Assembly (NCBI GenBank): GCA_036388675.1
Contig: DASVRI010000025.1
Location: forward strand, 62,001 to 126,000
Length of the DNA stretch: 64,000 bases
Source: DASVUS01 sp036388675
GTDB taxonomy: Bacteria; Armatimonadota; Abditibacteriia; Abditibacteriales; Abditibacteriaceae
Reading direction: 5' to 3'
Under the pieces are notes generated by a model. It saw nothing but the letters and a program-made list of their open reading frames with translations. It did not search any database and was not told the origin of the DNA. The position numbers and the translations under genes are program-made. Shown piece by piece: positions 17,447 through 26,571 of the stretch; within the stretch, counting starts at the first letter, position 1; every line of letters begins with the position of its first letter.

Positions 17447-19534
17447 ATGGCACAAACAACGACATCCGCACAAACAGCACAAAACGATGTCGCGGCGGCA
17501 CACGAAGCCAATGATCCCACTGCAGTGGCCAACATAGCGGCTGAAATCGCGCAACTGCGTGAGAAGCTGACACAGGCGAATTATGAGTACTACATTCTCG
17601 ATAATCCGTCGCTGAGCGACGATCAATATGACCTGTTGATGCGCCGCCTGGTCGCGCTGGAAACGGAGCATCCTGAACTCATCACGCCGGATTCACCGAC
17701 GCAGCGTGTGGGTGCGCCGCTCAAGGGCGGCTTCTTGGAAGTGGCGCATCGCGTGCCTATGCTGTCGCTGCAAGATGTGCGCAGCGAAGCTGAACTCGTC
17801 GATTGGGAAAATCGCATTCGCCGCCATTTGCATCTGCCCGCTGACCAGGAAATCGAATATGTCTGCGAACCAAAAATTGATGGCCTGGCGATTTCGCTCA
17901 CCTACGAAAATGGCCGCTTTGTGCGTGGCCTGACGCGCGGCGACGGCGTGCGCGGCGAAGACATTTCAGCGAACCTGCGCACCATCAATGCGATTCCGCT
18001 GGCGTTGCGCGGGCAGGTGTTGCCTTTATTCGAAGCACGCGGCGAGGTTTATATCACGCGCAGCGAGTTCGAGAAAATCAACGAACGCCAGGCCGCCGAA
18101 GGCAAGCCGCTGTTTGCCAATCCGCGCAATGCCGGGGCGGGCAGCGTGCGCCAACTCGATCCGAAAGTAACGGCATCGCGGCGCCTCACGTTTTTCGCTT
18201 ATACCGTCGGTGCAGTTGAAGGGCGCACTTTCAAAACGCACGAGGAGATTCTGGGCACATTGCGCGACTTCGGTTTTCGCGTCAATACGGTCAATAAAAC
18301 GTGTCGCGGTTTGGCACAGGTGCGCGAGTTCATAGAGCATTGGCGCGAAGAGCGTCACGTTGTGGACTATGCAACCGATGGCGTGGTAGTCAAAGTCAAT
18401 TCCATTGCGCTACAAAACGAACTCGGCTTTGTGGGCCGCAACCCGCGTTGGGCTTGCGCGTTCAAATATCCGCCCGAAGAACAGATCACACGAGTACTCG
18501 ACATCACGGTAAACGTCGGACGCACCGGCGCTCTGACGCCCCTGGCGCACTTTGAGCCGGTTGAAGTGGCAGGCACAACGGTTTCCAAAGCGACGTTGCA
18601 CAACGAAGACGAAATGCGCCGCAAAGATATTCGCATCGGCGATAAAGTCGTGATTCGCAAGGCGGGCGAAATCATCCCTGAAGTGGTGAAAGTATTGGTC
18701 GAAGAGCGCACCGGAACCGAGCGTGAGTATGTGTTTCCCACGCACTGCCCGGTTTGCAAAGCCGATGTGGTGCGGCCCGAAGGCGAAGTTGTGGCGCGCT
18801 GTGTCAATGCCGAATGCCCGGCACAGTTGGAACGATTACTGGAACACTTCGTGGCGCGCGGCGCCATGAACATCGACCGCGTTGGTGAAAAACTCATCAA
18901 GCAACTGGTGGCAGCCGGCCTGGTGCGCGATGTGGCCGACCTGTTCGGCATCAGCAAAGAGCAGTTGCTCGAATTGGAACGCATGGCCGATAAAAGCGCG
19001 CAGAACGTGATGGACTCCATCGAGAGTGCCAAAAAACCAACGCTGGCGCGCCTGATTTATGCACTGGGTATTCGACACGTCGGCGAACGCACAGCGGAAC
19101 TTATCGCCGACCGATTCGGTACGCTGGAGAATTTGCGCAATGCTTCTCTTGAAGAAATTTCGGGCATTCACGATGTAGGCCCCGTCGCCGGAGCCAGCGT
19201 GCGCGCCTGGCTGGATGAAGAACACAATCAACTTGTATTACAAAAGTTGCAACAGCATGGAGTTGTGCCGCAGCAGTCGACAAAGCGTGTAGATGCTGAC
19301 AGTGAGTTGATGGGTAAGAGTTTCGTATTCACCGGCACATTAACCATGAACCGGCGCGATGCGGAAGAATTGGTGAAGAGCATGGGCGCGCGTGTTTCGG
19401 GTAGTGTCTCCAAAAAAACCGATTATGTCGTGGTGGGCGAAGACGCCGGCAGCAAAGCCGACCGCGCGCGCGAACTTGGTGTCACGATTCTCAGCGAGGA
19501 CGAGTTCAAGCAACTGGTTGGCCTCCACGAGTAA
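17447..19534 (+). CDS. ligA: NAD+-dependent DNA ligase
   Basis: From ATG 17447 the enzyme has 695 residues. Domains: Ia (YYILDNPSLSDDQYDLLMRRL), adenylation domain with nucleophile K143 in EPKIDGLAISL, OB-fold (about 330-410), four-Cys zinc finger (CPVC and RCVNAEC), helix-hairpin-helix repeats (RLIYALGIRHVGERTAELIA, EISGIHDVGPVAGASV) and a C-terminal BRCT domain (GKSFVFTGTLTMNRRDAEELVKSMGARVSGSVSKKTDYVVVGEDAGSKADRARELGV). It seals nicks in replication and repair. The frame is open 27 codons further upstream. A GAGTACTC copy ends two bases before the chosen ATG and separates it from an earlier ATG at 17429, so the exact start is uncertain. Confidence 0.97.
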   Translation: MAQTTTSAQTAQNDVAAAHEANDPTAVANIAAEIAQLREKLTQANYEYYILDNPSLSDDQYDLLMRRLVALETEHPELITPDSPTQRVGAPLKGGFLEVAHRVPMLSLQDVRSEAELVDWENRIRRHLHLPADQEIEYVCEPKIDGLAISLTYENGRFVRGLTRGDGVRGEDISANLRTINAIPLALRGQVLPLFEARGEVYITRSEFEKINERQAAEGKPLFANPRNAGAGSVRQLDPKVTASRRLTFFAYTVGAVEGRTFKTHEEILGTLRDFGFRVNTVNKTCRGLAQVREFIEHWREERHVVDYATDGVVVKVNSIALQNELGFVGRNPRWACAFKYPPEEQITRVLDITVNVGRTGALTPLAHFEPVEVAGTTVSKATLHNEDEMRRKDIRIGDKVVIRKAGEIIPEVVKVLVEERTGTEREYVFPTHCPVCKADVVRPEGEVVARCVNAECPAQLERLLEHFVARGAMNIDRVGEKLIKQLVAAGLVRDVADLFGISKEQLLELERMADKSAQNVMDSIESAKKPTLARLIYALGIRHVGERTAELIADRFGTLENLRNASLEEISGIHDVGPVAGASVRAWLDEEHNQLVLQKLQQHGVVPQQSTKRVDADSELMGKSFVFTGTLTMNRRDAEELVKSMGARVSGSVSKKTDYVVVGEDAGSKADRARELGVTILSEDEFKQLVGLHE

Positions 19535-19672
19535 AGACGCCGAAAGTGACTCATTGAGTACTCAGAAAAAGAATTTTTATCAAATTCCAAACGACTATGT
19601 TAAGTTCCCGTCTTCTTGTGGCAGAAATGTTATGGAGCGTCGAGAACGCTCGGACACTTACAGGAGAAGACG

Positions 19673-20146
19673 ATGAAAATCACGAAGTATCTGGCTGCTC
19701 CGGTGGCCCTTGTTGTAATGTTGAGCGCAAGTGGTGTTGTGACAGCCAAGCCCGGCGGCAAAGGCCGCAATGCCAACAGCACCCTGAGTGGTGGTGGAGA
19801 TCGTCACGGCGGTGGAGCACGTCATGCCGGTGGCGATAAGCACGCCGGTGGCGACAAACATGCCGGTGGCAGCAAGCACGGCGGTGGCGATGATGTGGAC
19901 GAAATTGAAGACGTTGATGATATAGACGACGACTCGCCGGAAGACAAGGCGGCCAAGGAAGCGGCCAAAGCCGAGCGTGATGCGGCGCGAGAGGCCGCCA
20001 AGGAAGCAAAACGCGTGGCCAAGGAAGCCGCCAAAGCTGCAAAGCGTGCCGCCAAGGAAGCCCGCAAGAACCCGCCGGCCCCGACCCCGACTCCAGAACC
20101 CACCCCGGAGCCAACGCCAGATCCGACACCCACGCCGGCTGCGTAA
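19673..20146 (+). CDS. Exported low-complexity protein with HAGGDK repeats, acidic block, KEAAK helix and proline tail
   Basis: 157 residues from ATG 19673 (AGGAGA upstream). A signal peptide (MKITKYLAAPVALVVMLSASGVVTA) is followed by Gly/His-rich repeats of (R/K)HAGG(D)K type (four to five units), an acidic block DDVDEIEDVDDIDDDSPED, a long Lys/Ala-rich helix (EAAKAERDAAREAAKEAKRVAKEAAKAAKRAAKEA), and a tail of Pro-Thr-Pro-Glu repeats. The parts suggest a metal- or polyanion-binding, wall-spanning helper, but no family is recognised and function is unknown. Transcription is ended by the hairpin at 20211-20251. Confidence 0.8.
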   Translation: MKITKYLAAPVALVVMLSASGVVTAKPGGKGRNANSTLSGGGDRHGGGARHAGGDKHAGGDKHAGGSKHGGGDDVDEIEDVDDIDDDSPEDKAAKEAAKAERDAAREAAKEAKRVAKEAAKAAKRAAKEARKNPPAPTPTPEPTPEPTPDPTPTPAA

Positions 20147-20210
20147 AGTAAAATTCGCAAAACAGAAACAAACTTCGCGTCACAGTAAATATCGCAGGAC
20201 AACTGGTGAA

Positions 20211-20251
20211 AATGAAAAGAGCCGCCCTGAAAATGGGTGGCTCTTTTCATT
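20211..20251. terminator. Hairpin between convergent genes
   Basis: 17-bp stem (20211-20227 with 20235-20251, including one G-T pair) between the low-complexity protein gene and the AhpD-like gene. The T-rich side arms allow termination in both directions. Confidence 0.75.
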
Positions 20252-20266
20252 GTTATACAGGGCACT

Positions 20267-20809
20267 CTATTGGTTCGTGATTGTCTGATATCCGTGGACT
20301 GCCCGGTAGGCGCCGGATGCTTCATAGAGTTGCTCGTCGTCCAATGTCCTCGTCCCCAACCCATCCACGTAGCGATTAAAAAGGCAGAACAACCCTGTAA
20401 TGAGGACCGTGTCGTGAATCGCTTTGTCGTCAGCTCCTGCTTCACGTGCCCCTGCCACGTCTTCCAGAGTCACCTCTCGTCCATCCCGCCGCACCTTCTC
20501 CGCTATTGCCAGTAGCGCCTGCATCCTGGCATCCAATGTGTCGCAGTTTCCGTCCATGACATCCGCCACGATGCTGCGCTGCTCTTCCAATAAGTGTCGC
20601 GCGATGGCGGCATGTGAGCGAGCGCAAGACGTACAGCCGTTGCGCGTCGAAACGTAAGCACCAATCAATTCCCGCTCGCCGCGTGTCAGCGATGACGGCC
20701 CGCACAGCAAAGCCTGAGTCAGGCTTCGCAAGGGCTCTCCTGTTTCAGGAAATGCAGCCAGTAGCCCTCGTATTCCAGGGATACCTTCAGGAACTGCAAT
20801 GTATGCCAT
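20267..20809 (-). CDS. AhpD-like carboxymuconolactone decarboxylase family protein
   Basis: 180 residues from ATG 20809, with AAGGAG upstream. The active-site segment is NGCTSCARSHAAIARHLL, the CxxC...H motif of AhpD-type peroxidase-related enzymes; STRNGCTSC and the helix before it are typical. Members reduce alkyl hydroperoxides using lipoylated or thiol partners, or have related thiol redox roles. The open frame extends to 20896 without features. Unlike the double protein at 2980-4401, it has a single domain with a complete motif and no signal peptide. Confidence 0.87.
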   Translation of the reverse strand: MAYIAVPEGIPGIRGLLAAFPETGEPLRSLTQALLCGPSSLTRGERELIGAYVSTRNGCTSCARSHAAIARHLLEEQRSIVADVMDGNCDTLDARMQALLAIAEKVRRDGREVTLEDVAGAREAGADDKAIHDTVLITGLFCLFNRYVDGLGTRTLDDEQLYEASGAYRAVHGYQTITNQ

Positions 20810-20937
20810 GTCCGCTCCTTCTATGTGTGCACTCTCAGACACAAAGCAAAAGGTGTCCGTCTGCTTTTTGCTTTTCCCTGTGCCACTTGCATTCAACCAA
20901 TGAACTTGAATACTTGGACTGTTTCTCAGGACAACTT

Positions 20938-21039
20938 GATCAAGAGTTACGCGGAAGCCGGTATTCGTAGGGGGCGTAGCACGCTACGCCCATACAGTGC
21001 CCTGCATTTGCAAGCCCGCTGCGTAGATCCTGCTTGATC
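20938..21039. repeat. Palindromic element B, copy 1
   Basis: Outer inverted repeat GATCAAG (20938-20944) and CTTGATC (21033-21039). Inside is the perfect palindrome GGGCGTAGCACGCTACGCCC (20972-20991), then CCCTGCATTTGCAAGCCCGCTGCGTA. A related copy with different outer arms is at 44214-44339. Confidence 0.8.
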
Positions 21040-21091
21040 TTAATCCTAACATTTCGTAACAGCCATAACAGGGCACCCGTGAACGTTCGCT

Positions 21092-21472
21092 CTATTTTTG
21101 AACTTTCAGTTGATTGATGATCTTCTTTACACCCGGCGAGTTCTGCGCGACTTCTCCGGCCAACTGCTTTTGCTGCGCCGTTTGCACGCTTCCAGTCAGT
21201 GTCACAATATTGTTTTTGGTGGTTACATCAATGGTGCTGGCGGGCAGGCTTTTGGTCGCCAGGATCTTGCCTTTGATGGTGCCGGTGATGCTAACGTCGC
21301 TGACGACGCGCGTTGTTTGGTCAAGGGCATTGGCGGCAGCTTGTCCGGCTTCGTTCAGGCCTTTTTCGGTTGTGGCGGCGGCTGTTTGTTGCTCGGCCTG
21401 TGTGCATCCACTCAGAAAACCACCAAAAAGCACACATGCGAGTACTGCAAAATATGATTGTTGCGCTTTCAT
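21092..21472 (-). CDS. BON-domain lipoprotein
   Basis: 126 residues. The start MKAQQSYFAVLACVLFGGFLSGCTQAEQQ has a hydrophobic core and a lipobox (LSGC), so Cys23 is probably lipidated. After a helical stretch comes a BON (OsmY-type) domain: VSDVSITGTIKGKILATKSLPASTIDVTTKNNIVTLTGSVQTAQQKQLAGEVAQNSPGVKKIINQLKV. BON domains bind membranes or other envelope components in periplasmic stress proteins. It is divergent from groESL, separated by about 185 bp of promoter region. Confidence 0.9.
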   Translation of the reverse strand: MKAQQSYFAVLACVLFGGFLSGCTQAEQQTAAATTEKGLNEAGQAAANALDQTTRVVSDVSITGTIKGKILATKSLPASTIDVTTKNNIVTLTGSVQTAQQKQLAGEVAQNSPGVKKIINQLKVQK

Positions 21473-21546
21473 CTGCTGCCTCCGATTGGCTCATGCACAT
21501 CGCGCCGATAGCAAATTTCCCGCCTTGAAAATTTCGGTGCGAGGGC

Positions 21547-21575
21547 TTGACGAAAGTGCAACTCCGGCTTATAAT
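21547..21575 (+). promoter_or_regulatory. Sigma-A type promoter of groESL
   Basis: TTGACG at 21547-21552, 17-bp spacer, TATAAT at 21570-21575: near-consensus housekeeping promoter placed just ahead of the CIRCE operator. Confidence 0.9.
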
Positions 21576-21588
21576 TCACGTCTGGCGG

Positions 21589-21615
21589 TTAGCACTCGCA
21601 GGTGGTGAGTGCTAA
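21589..21615 (+). promoter_or_regulatory. CIRCE operator (HrcA binding site)
   Basis: TTAGCACTC, nine bases, GAGTGCTAA: an exact match to the CIRCE inverted repeat. It sits at the start of the groESL transcript, where HrcA represses chaperonin genes in the absence of heat stress. hrcA itself is not in this window. Confidence 0.97.
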
Positions 21616-21655
21616 CACCTATTTAACATTCGGACACAAGTGAGGGAGTTGAGTC

Positions 21656-21949
21656 ATGGCGAAAATCAAACCGTTGGGCGACAAAGTACTCGTGCAACCC
21701 AGCACAGCCGGCGAACAGACCGCAGGTGGCATCGTTCTGCCGGACACCGCGAAAGAGCGTCCGCAGGAAGGCAAAGTCATCGCTGTCGGACCGGGCCGCA
21801 TTCTCGATAGCGGCGAAACAGCCAAAATGGCCGTTTCCGAAGGTGACACCGTCATCTATTCGAAGTATGGCGGCACCGAAATCAAGCTGGAAGGCACCGA
21901 TTACTTGATCCTCGACGAGAGCAGCATCCTCGCAATCAAGAAAGACTAA
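21656..21949 (+). CDS. groES: Co-chaperonin GroES
   Basis: 97 residues with KIKPLGDKVLVQPS, the mobile loop with ETAGGIVLPDTA-like EQTAGGIVLPDTAKERPQEGKVIAVGPGR, and YSKYGGTEIKLEGTDYLILDESSILAI. It forms the heptameric lid of GroEL. GAGGGAG lies upstream. It is transcribed from the CIRCE-controlled promoter with groEL downstream. Confidence 0.98.
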   Translation: MAKIKPLGDKVLVQPSTAGEQTAGGIVLPDTAKERPQEGKVIAVGPGRILDSGETAKMAVSEGDTVIYSKYGGTEIKLEGTDYLILDESSILAIKKD

Positions 21950-21953
21950 AACC

Positions 21954-22034
21954 ATTGACGATTGCCGAATGACGATTGACGAATCGAGTACTCGCAGGAG
22001 TGGAATCGTCAATCGTAAATTAACAATCGTCAAT
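21954..22034 (+). repeat. Nested inverted repeats in the groES-groEL spacer
   Basis: ATTGACGATTG (21954-21964) pairs exactly with CAATCGTCAAT (22024-22034), and an inner GACGATTGACGA block pairs with TCGTCAATCGT. The loop holds CGAGTACTCG (GAGTACTC at 21986). The RNA would form a long hairpin between the two cistrons, possibly affecting mRNA stability or the GroES:GroEL ratio. Confidence 0.7.
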
Positions 22035-22054
22035 TCCCAAGGAGTGAACTAAAC

Positions 22055-23765
<1,711 letters not shown>

Positions 23766-24269
23766 TTATGTCTCTGAATTCGTGTTTCTATCCTGCTTTT
23801 GCTGTTTTAGGTATATAGCTCGGAATTTTGCATAGTTAATAGAATCGTAAGTGGAGTTGTATGCGGAGAACAAGCTGTATAGAAATAGGAAACAAAAAGT
23901 TATAAACCACCACTTGCCTTGCGTTTCACCCTTACTTGTGATCCACACAGCTGTAAGGCCATAAAGCGCAACTGAGTATAGTAGAGCCACAAACAGGATG
24001 CCCAGTGTAAATCTGAATACTTTTATAAGATTTGAGTAGCTGCCATCCTCCTCCAAGAACATAACAAAATCGTTATCGCTGGCGGAAATGATTACGGCAA
24101 GCGCTGCGAAGAATACCGAGAAGACAATTGACAGGACAGAAATGCCAATACTATAAAAGTCTTTTGCAAAATCATTATCCAAATGGGTAGGCAGTAGCCC
24201 AGTAAGTGCTATGGCAATAGCTACTGCACCAATGAAGTCAGCTGATAAAAAGATGTCTTTTATTTTCAT
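23766..24269 (-). CDS. Membrane protein of AT-rich two-gene cassette, unknown function
   Basis: 167 residues with about four transmembrane segments: residues 10-27, 38-63, 86-112 and 121-138. A hydrophilic loop (ASDNDFVMFLEEDGSYSNLI) separates segments 2 and 3, and the C-terminus is charged. No family is recognised. It overlaps the upstream gene by 4 bp, so the two are translated together. Base composition is clearly more AT-rich than in neighbouring genes, and the region lacks GAGTACTC, both signs of recent acquisition. The size and topology resemble membrane effectors of phage-defence modules, but that is only a hypothesis. Confidence 0.72.
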   Translation of the reverse strand: MKIKDIFLSADFIGAVAIAIALTGLLPTHLDNDFAKDFYSIGISVLSIVFSVFFAALAVIISASDNDFVMFLEEDGSYSNLIKVFRFTLGILFVALLYSVALYGLTAVWITSKGETQGKWWFITFCFLFLYSLFSAYNSTYDSINYAKFRAIYLKQQKQDRNTNSET

Positions 24270-25129
24270 TGTCTAAACCGACTGAAGAGATTCCTAATTG
24301 TGGGCAATAGACTGTCTAGGACATTCTCTGGGGGTATTTCGCCATCCGGAACTGTTGTAGTGACAGGGTTATCTTGAGTTGTTATTGTTTTTCTTTGGCC
24401 ATCCATAAGCCCTGTAACTTCTGCTTTGCCATAGCCATCTTCCGCCATCGAAATCTTAGCAGCTAGTTCCTCATCGCCCTTAACTTTAAGCCCTTCCTTC
24501 TCGATCTTCCCTTCTATCTGCTCATGATAGTTTGTAGCTCCCAATTTTTGTAATCGTTCGTCTACATTTTTCCATAATTCTCTGGTGCTTGGATTAGATG
24601 GGTGGAGATAAACAGACACTTTGGTAATGAATTCAAAGTTATCAAGTTCTGCAAGAACCTGATACTGATCTTGAATAAGCTGAATTTCTGCTCGCACCAA
24701 CAGATTTCCGTGCGATTCCTCAAACAGAGCCCGAAAGCGCGAGCGAAATGCGTCTCGGTTAATTTGGCTGCTCACTGGATGGTAAGCTATCAAGCCTGAT
24801 CTGACATGAAGGAAGAACCTTGATTTTGCAACAACTCGATTGTTAATCGACGTGTCTTCAAGACGCCTCGTCTCCAACACGGCAACTTCTGCGTCAGTTT
24901 CTGGCGCATACTTAACTAAGTAGCCATGAAAGAAAGACTCATCACCGGATTGGATTTGATCGACTTCGAAAAAGCCGTAATCGTAGCCCTTGTTACCTAT
25001 GAAACGGTCGATGTTTAGTCCCTGTCTCACGAATGCAGTTTTGTCATCATAAGACGCTATCACGTTAAGACGCCCAAAGTAATATCGAGTAGAGTGGGTT
25101 AACGCCACTCCATCTTTATTGATTACCAT
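24266..25129 (-). CDS. Soluble partner protein of AT-rich two-gene cassette, unknown function
   Basis: 287 residues, no signal peptide or membrane helix. The first half looks like a beta-rich domain (TRYYFGRLNVIASYDDKTAFVRQGLNIDRFIG...GFFEVDQIQSGDESFFHGYLVKYAPE, then RFFLHVRSGLIAYHPVSSQINRDAFRSRFRALFEE). The second half is mixed, with FEFITKVSVYLHPSNPSTRELWKNVDERLQKLGATNYHEQIEGKIEKEGLKV, and it ends in a proline/threonine-rich segment. The NPSTRELW stretch and overall plan recall DUF4747-type proteins, but I cannot confirm this. It is the first gene of the pair with the membrane protein at 23766-24269. AT-rich, unlike surrounding genes. Confidence 0.7.
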   Translation of the reverse strand: MVINKDGVALTHSTRYYFGRLNVIASYDDKTAFVRQGLNIDRFIGNKGYDYGFFEVDQIQSGDESFFHGYLVKYAPETDAEVAVLETRRLEDTSINNRVVAKSRFFLHVRSGLIAYHPVSSQINRDAFRSRFRALFEESHGNLLVRAEIQLIQDQYQVLAELDNFEFITKVSVYLHPSNPSTRELWKNVDERLQKLGATNYHEQIEGKIEKEGLKVKGDEELAAKISMAEDGYGKAEVTGLMDGQRKTITTQDNPVTTTVPDGEIPPENVLDSLLPTIRNLFSRFRQ

Positions 25130-25304
25130 AGTGTTTCACTCGTTTCAATGAAGATGTTTGTGTGGCCGCAGCGATGCAACTTCACTCAATAGAACGTGAG
25201 TACATCTGACTCTATGATACCTTCACTAATTACTTTTGCGCAAAGAGTACATTACATTCATGTGTAACGAAGGGGAGCAGTGCCGCCACGGATGCAAGTG
25301 CATC

Positions 25305-25391
25305 ATGGCGGATGCGGACGATATCGACGCGCTGGTTTATGAACTTTACGACCTGACGCCGGAAGAAATCGAGATTGTGAACAGCGGCTAA
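25305..25391 (+). pseudogene. Remnant resembling the C-terminus of a Type IIG restriction-modification or DNA methyltransferase protein
   Basis: The 28-residue frame MADADDIDALVYELYDLTPEEIEIVNSG ends at a TAA. The pattern IDxLVYxLYxLTxEEIxIV is a well-known C-terminus of large DNA methyltransferase/endonuclease proteins. Upstream the frame is short and disrupted, so only a fragment is left. A shorter second copy of the same ending is at 26442-26474. Confidence 0.55.
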
Positions 25392-25457
25392 TGGGGCTTG
25401 AGCTTTATCAAAACAGCCCGCTCTTTGATAAAATAGAGGAAGGTTACGGAGGTAGAA

Positions 25458-25670
25458 ATGACTGCACCCGCACAAGTTCAATATGTGTCAGATGAAGAAG
25501 GCCACGCTATAAGCGTCATTGTGCCTATCGAACTCTGGCGTGAAATTACATCCGAGAGAGAAACCGCTTACCTGCTCAAAAGCGAGCCGATGAAAAAGCG
25601 TCTTCTGGAAGCCAAGAACCGCACGGGAGGAGTTTCACTTGAAGAAGCCCGTGCGCAGCTTGGAGTTTGA
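25458..25670 (+). CDS. yefM: Antitoxin of YefM/Phd family
   Basis: 70 residues, GGAGG just upstream of the ATG. VSDEEGHAISVIVPIELWREI is the DNA-binding N-terminal part of this family in a short form, and AYLLKSEPMKKRLLEAKNRTGGVSLEEARAQLGV is the typical toxin-neutralising tail. It overlaps the YoeB-type toxin gene by 32 bp. The pair is expected to repress its own promoter. Located in the island between the groEL repeats. Confidence 0.87.
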   Translation: MTAPAQVQYVSDEEGHAISVIVPIELWREITSERETAYLLKSEPMKKRLLEAKNRTGGVSLEEARAQLGV

Positions 25671-25908
25671 TCCCGCCGCTTTTGAAGATTTGGCGTGGTG
25701 GGTGCAAAATGATCGCAAGAAAGCGTTGCGCTTCATCCGGCTGATTCAGGAAACACAGGAAAATCCATTTGGCGGCATTGGTAAGCCGGAGCCGCTCAAA
25801 CATGAGTTGGCTGGTTGCTGGTCAAAACGCATTGACCAGGAGCATCGGCTCGTTTATCAGGTGCAAGAGGACAAAATCAGAATCCTGGCGTGCCGTTATC
25901 ACTATTGA
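25639..25908 (+). CDS. yoeB: YoeB/Txe-family mRNA interferase toxin
   Basis: 89 residues, TTG start with GGGAGGAG upstream. LEFDPAAFEDLAWWVQNDRKKALRFIRLIQETQENPFGGIGKPEPLKHELAGCWSKRIDQEHRLVYQVQEDKIRILACRYHY is a full-length YoeB. The catalytic Glu in GKPEPLK, Arg in SKRIDQEHRLVY and the C-terminal His-Tyr of CRYHY are all present. It cleaves mRNA in the ribosomal A site when freed from the antitoxin. Translationally coupled to the antitoxin gene. Confidence 0.95.
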   Translation: MKKPVRSLEFDPAAFEDLAWWVQNDRKKALRFIRLIQETQENPFGGIGKPEPLKHELAGCWSKRIDQEHRLVYQVQEDKIRILACRYHY

Positions 25909-26000
25909 ATCAATAATACGCTTTCCGCCACACGCCGGGAGCCGGTGCCCGGCCCGAAGTCCAGCGAAACCTTCGTCGCACGAGTACTCGTAGTTCCAGA

Positions 26001-26036
26001 AACACCCCGCTACCGAATTGGTGGCGGGGTGTTTTG
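26001..26036. terminator. Second copy of the groEL-type hairpin
   Basis: ACACCCCGCTACC ... GGTGGCGGGGTGTTTTG hairpin preceded by CGAGTACTCG at 25981. It lies between convergent yoeB and the DUF433 gene and probably terminates both. Confidence 0.82.
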
Positions 26037-26054
26037 TTTGTTGAATCCAAATCG

Positions 26055-26279
26055 TCATGCAGCCAGCACAGGGTAGTCGATCTTGCGAGCCGCATATTGA
26101 AGAGCCGCTTGCAAGTCATCCTTCTCCAAATCCAGCATCTCTTCCAGAATCTGTTCGGCGCTCAGTCCAGCCGCGAACAAGTCGAGCACATCAATTACTC
26201 GAATGCGCATTCCGCGAATGCAAGCGCGGCCTCCGCACTGCTTCGGGTTTATGGTGATTCGGCTTTGTAAATCGAGCAT
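26055..26279 (-). CDS. DUF433 protein (VapB45-type antitoxin-like)
   Basis: From ATG 26279 (AGGAAA upstream) the product is 74 residues: RITINPKQCGGRACIRGMRIRVIDVLDLFAAGLSAEQILEEMLDLEKDDLQAALQYAARKID. This is a full DUF433 helix-turn-helix domain, with I-x-x-x-P-x-x-x-x-G-x-P-x-I-x-G-T-R-I replaced in part by CGGRACIRGMRIRV. Such proteins usually pair with a PIN-like toxin; no toxin gene is adjacent, so it may be an orphan. The open frame reaching 26513 reads through antisense of the groEL repeat and is not coding. Confidence 0.85.
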   Translation of the reverse strand: MLDLQSRITINPKQCGGRACIRGMRIRVIDVLDLFAAGLSAEQILEEMLDLEKDDLQAALQYAARKIDYPVLAA

Positions 26280-26344
26280 CTTGTTTCCTGTGCGACTGTG
26301 TAACTCTGTAATTTCGTTACGCATTTTATCAAATGCATCGACAG

Positions 26345-26436
26345 CGGCATGAGCGGCATGTATTAATCTGCCGTTCTGAGTACTCAGACGCAAAAGCAAC
26401 ACCCCGTTACCAATTTGGTGGCCGGGTGTTTTGCTT
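26345..26436. repeat. Right direct repeat: decayed copy of groEL 3' end plus terminator
   Basis: Matches 23675-23765 closely, including the codons for GMGGMY and stop, CTGAGTACTCAGACGCAAA and the terminator stem (26398-26432), with a handful of substitutions and small indels. Together the copies bracket the 2.6-kb island. Confidence 0.88.
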
Positions 26437-26441
26437 GTGAT

Positions 26442-26474
26442 GCGCAAGAAATTGAAATTGTGAGTAGTGGATAA
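26442..26474 (+). pseudogene. Second remnant of a restriction-modification-type C-terminus
   Basis: In frame the segment reads AQEIEIVSSG and stop, matching PEEIEIVNSG and stop at 25362-25391. It lies directly after the right terminator copy. It is very short, so the match could be partly chance. Confidence 0.35.
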
Positions 26475-26571
26475 AACAACCTGCGTCGCATCGTTAGGTC
26501 GTTTTGGCATCATTGGCGTTGCTTTTGCAATGGCGATTCGGGCCAGTTAGTCGTTGCTAAAGGAAATGTCC

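Noticed and set aside
20969..20992. Palindrome considered as a stand-alone transcription terminator
   Set aside because: It is the core of repeated element B and lacks a T run; a terminator role may be secondary.
26280..26513. N-terminal extension of the DUF433 gene
   Set aside because: The extra codons read the groEL 3' repeat and terminator in antisense; a good ribosome site precedes the ATG at 26279.
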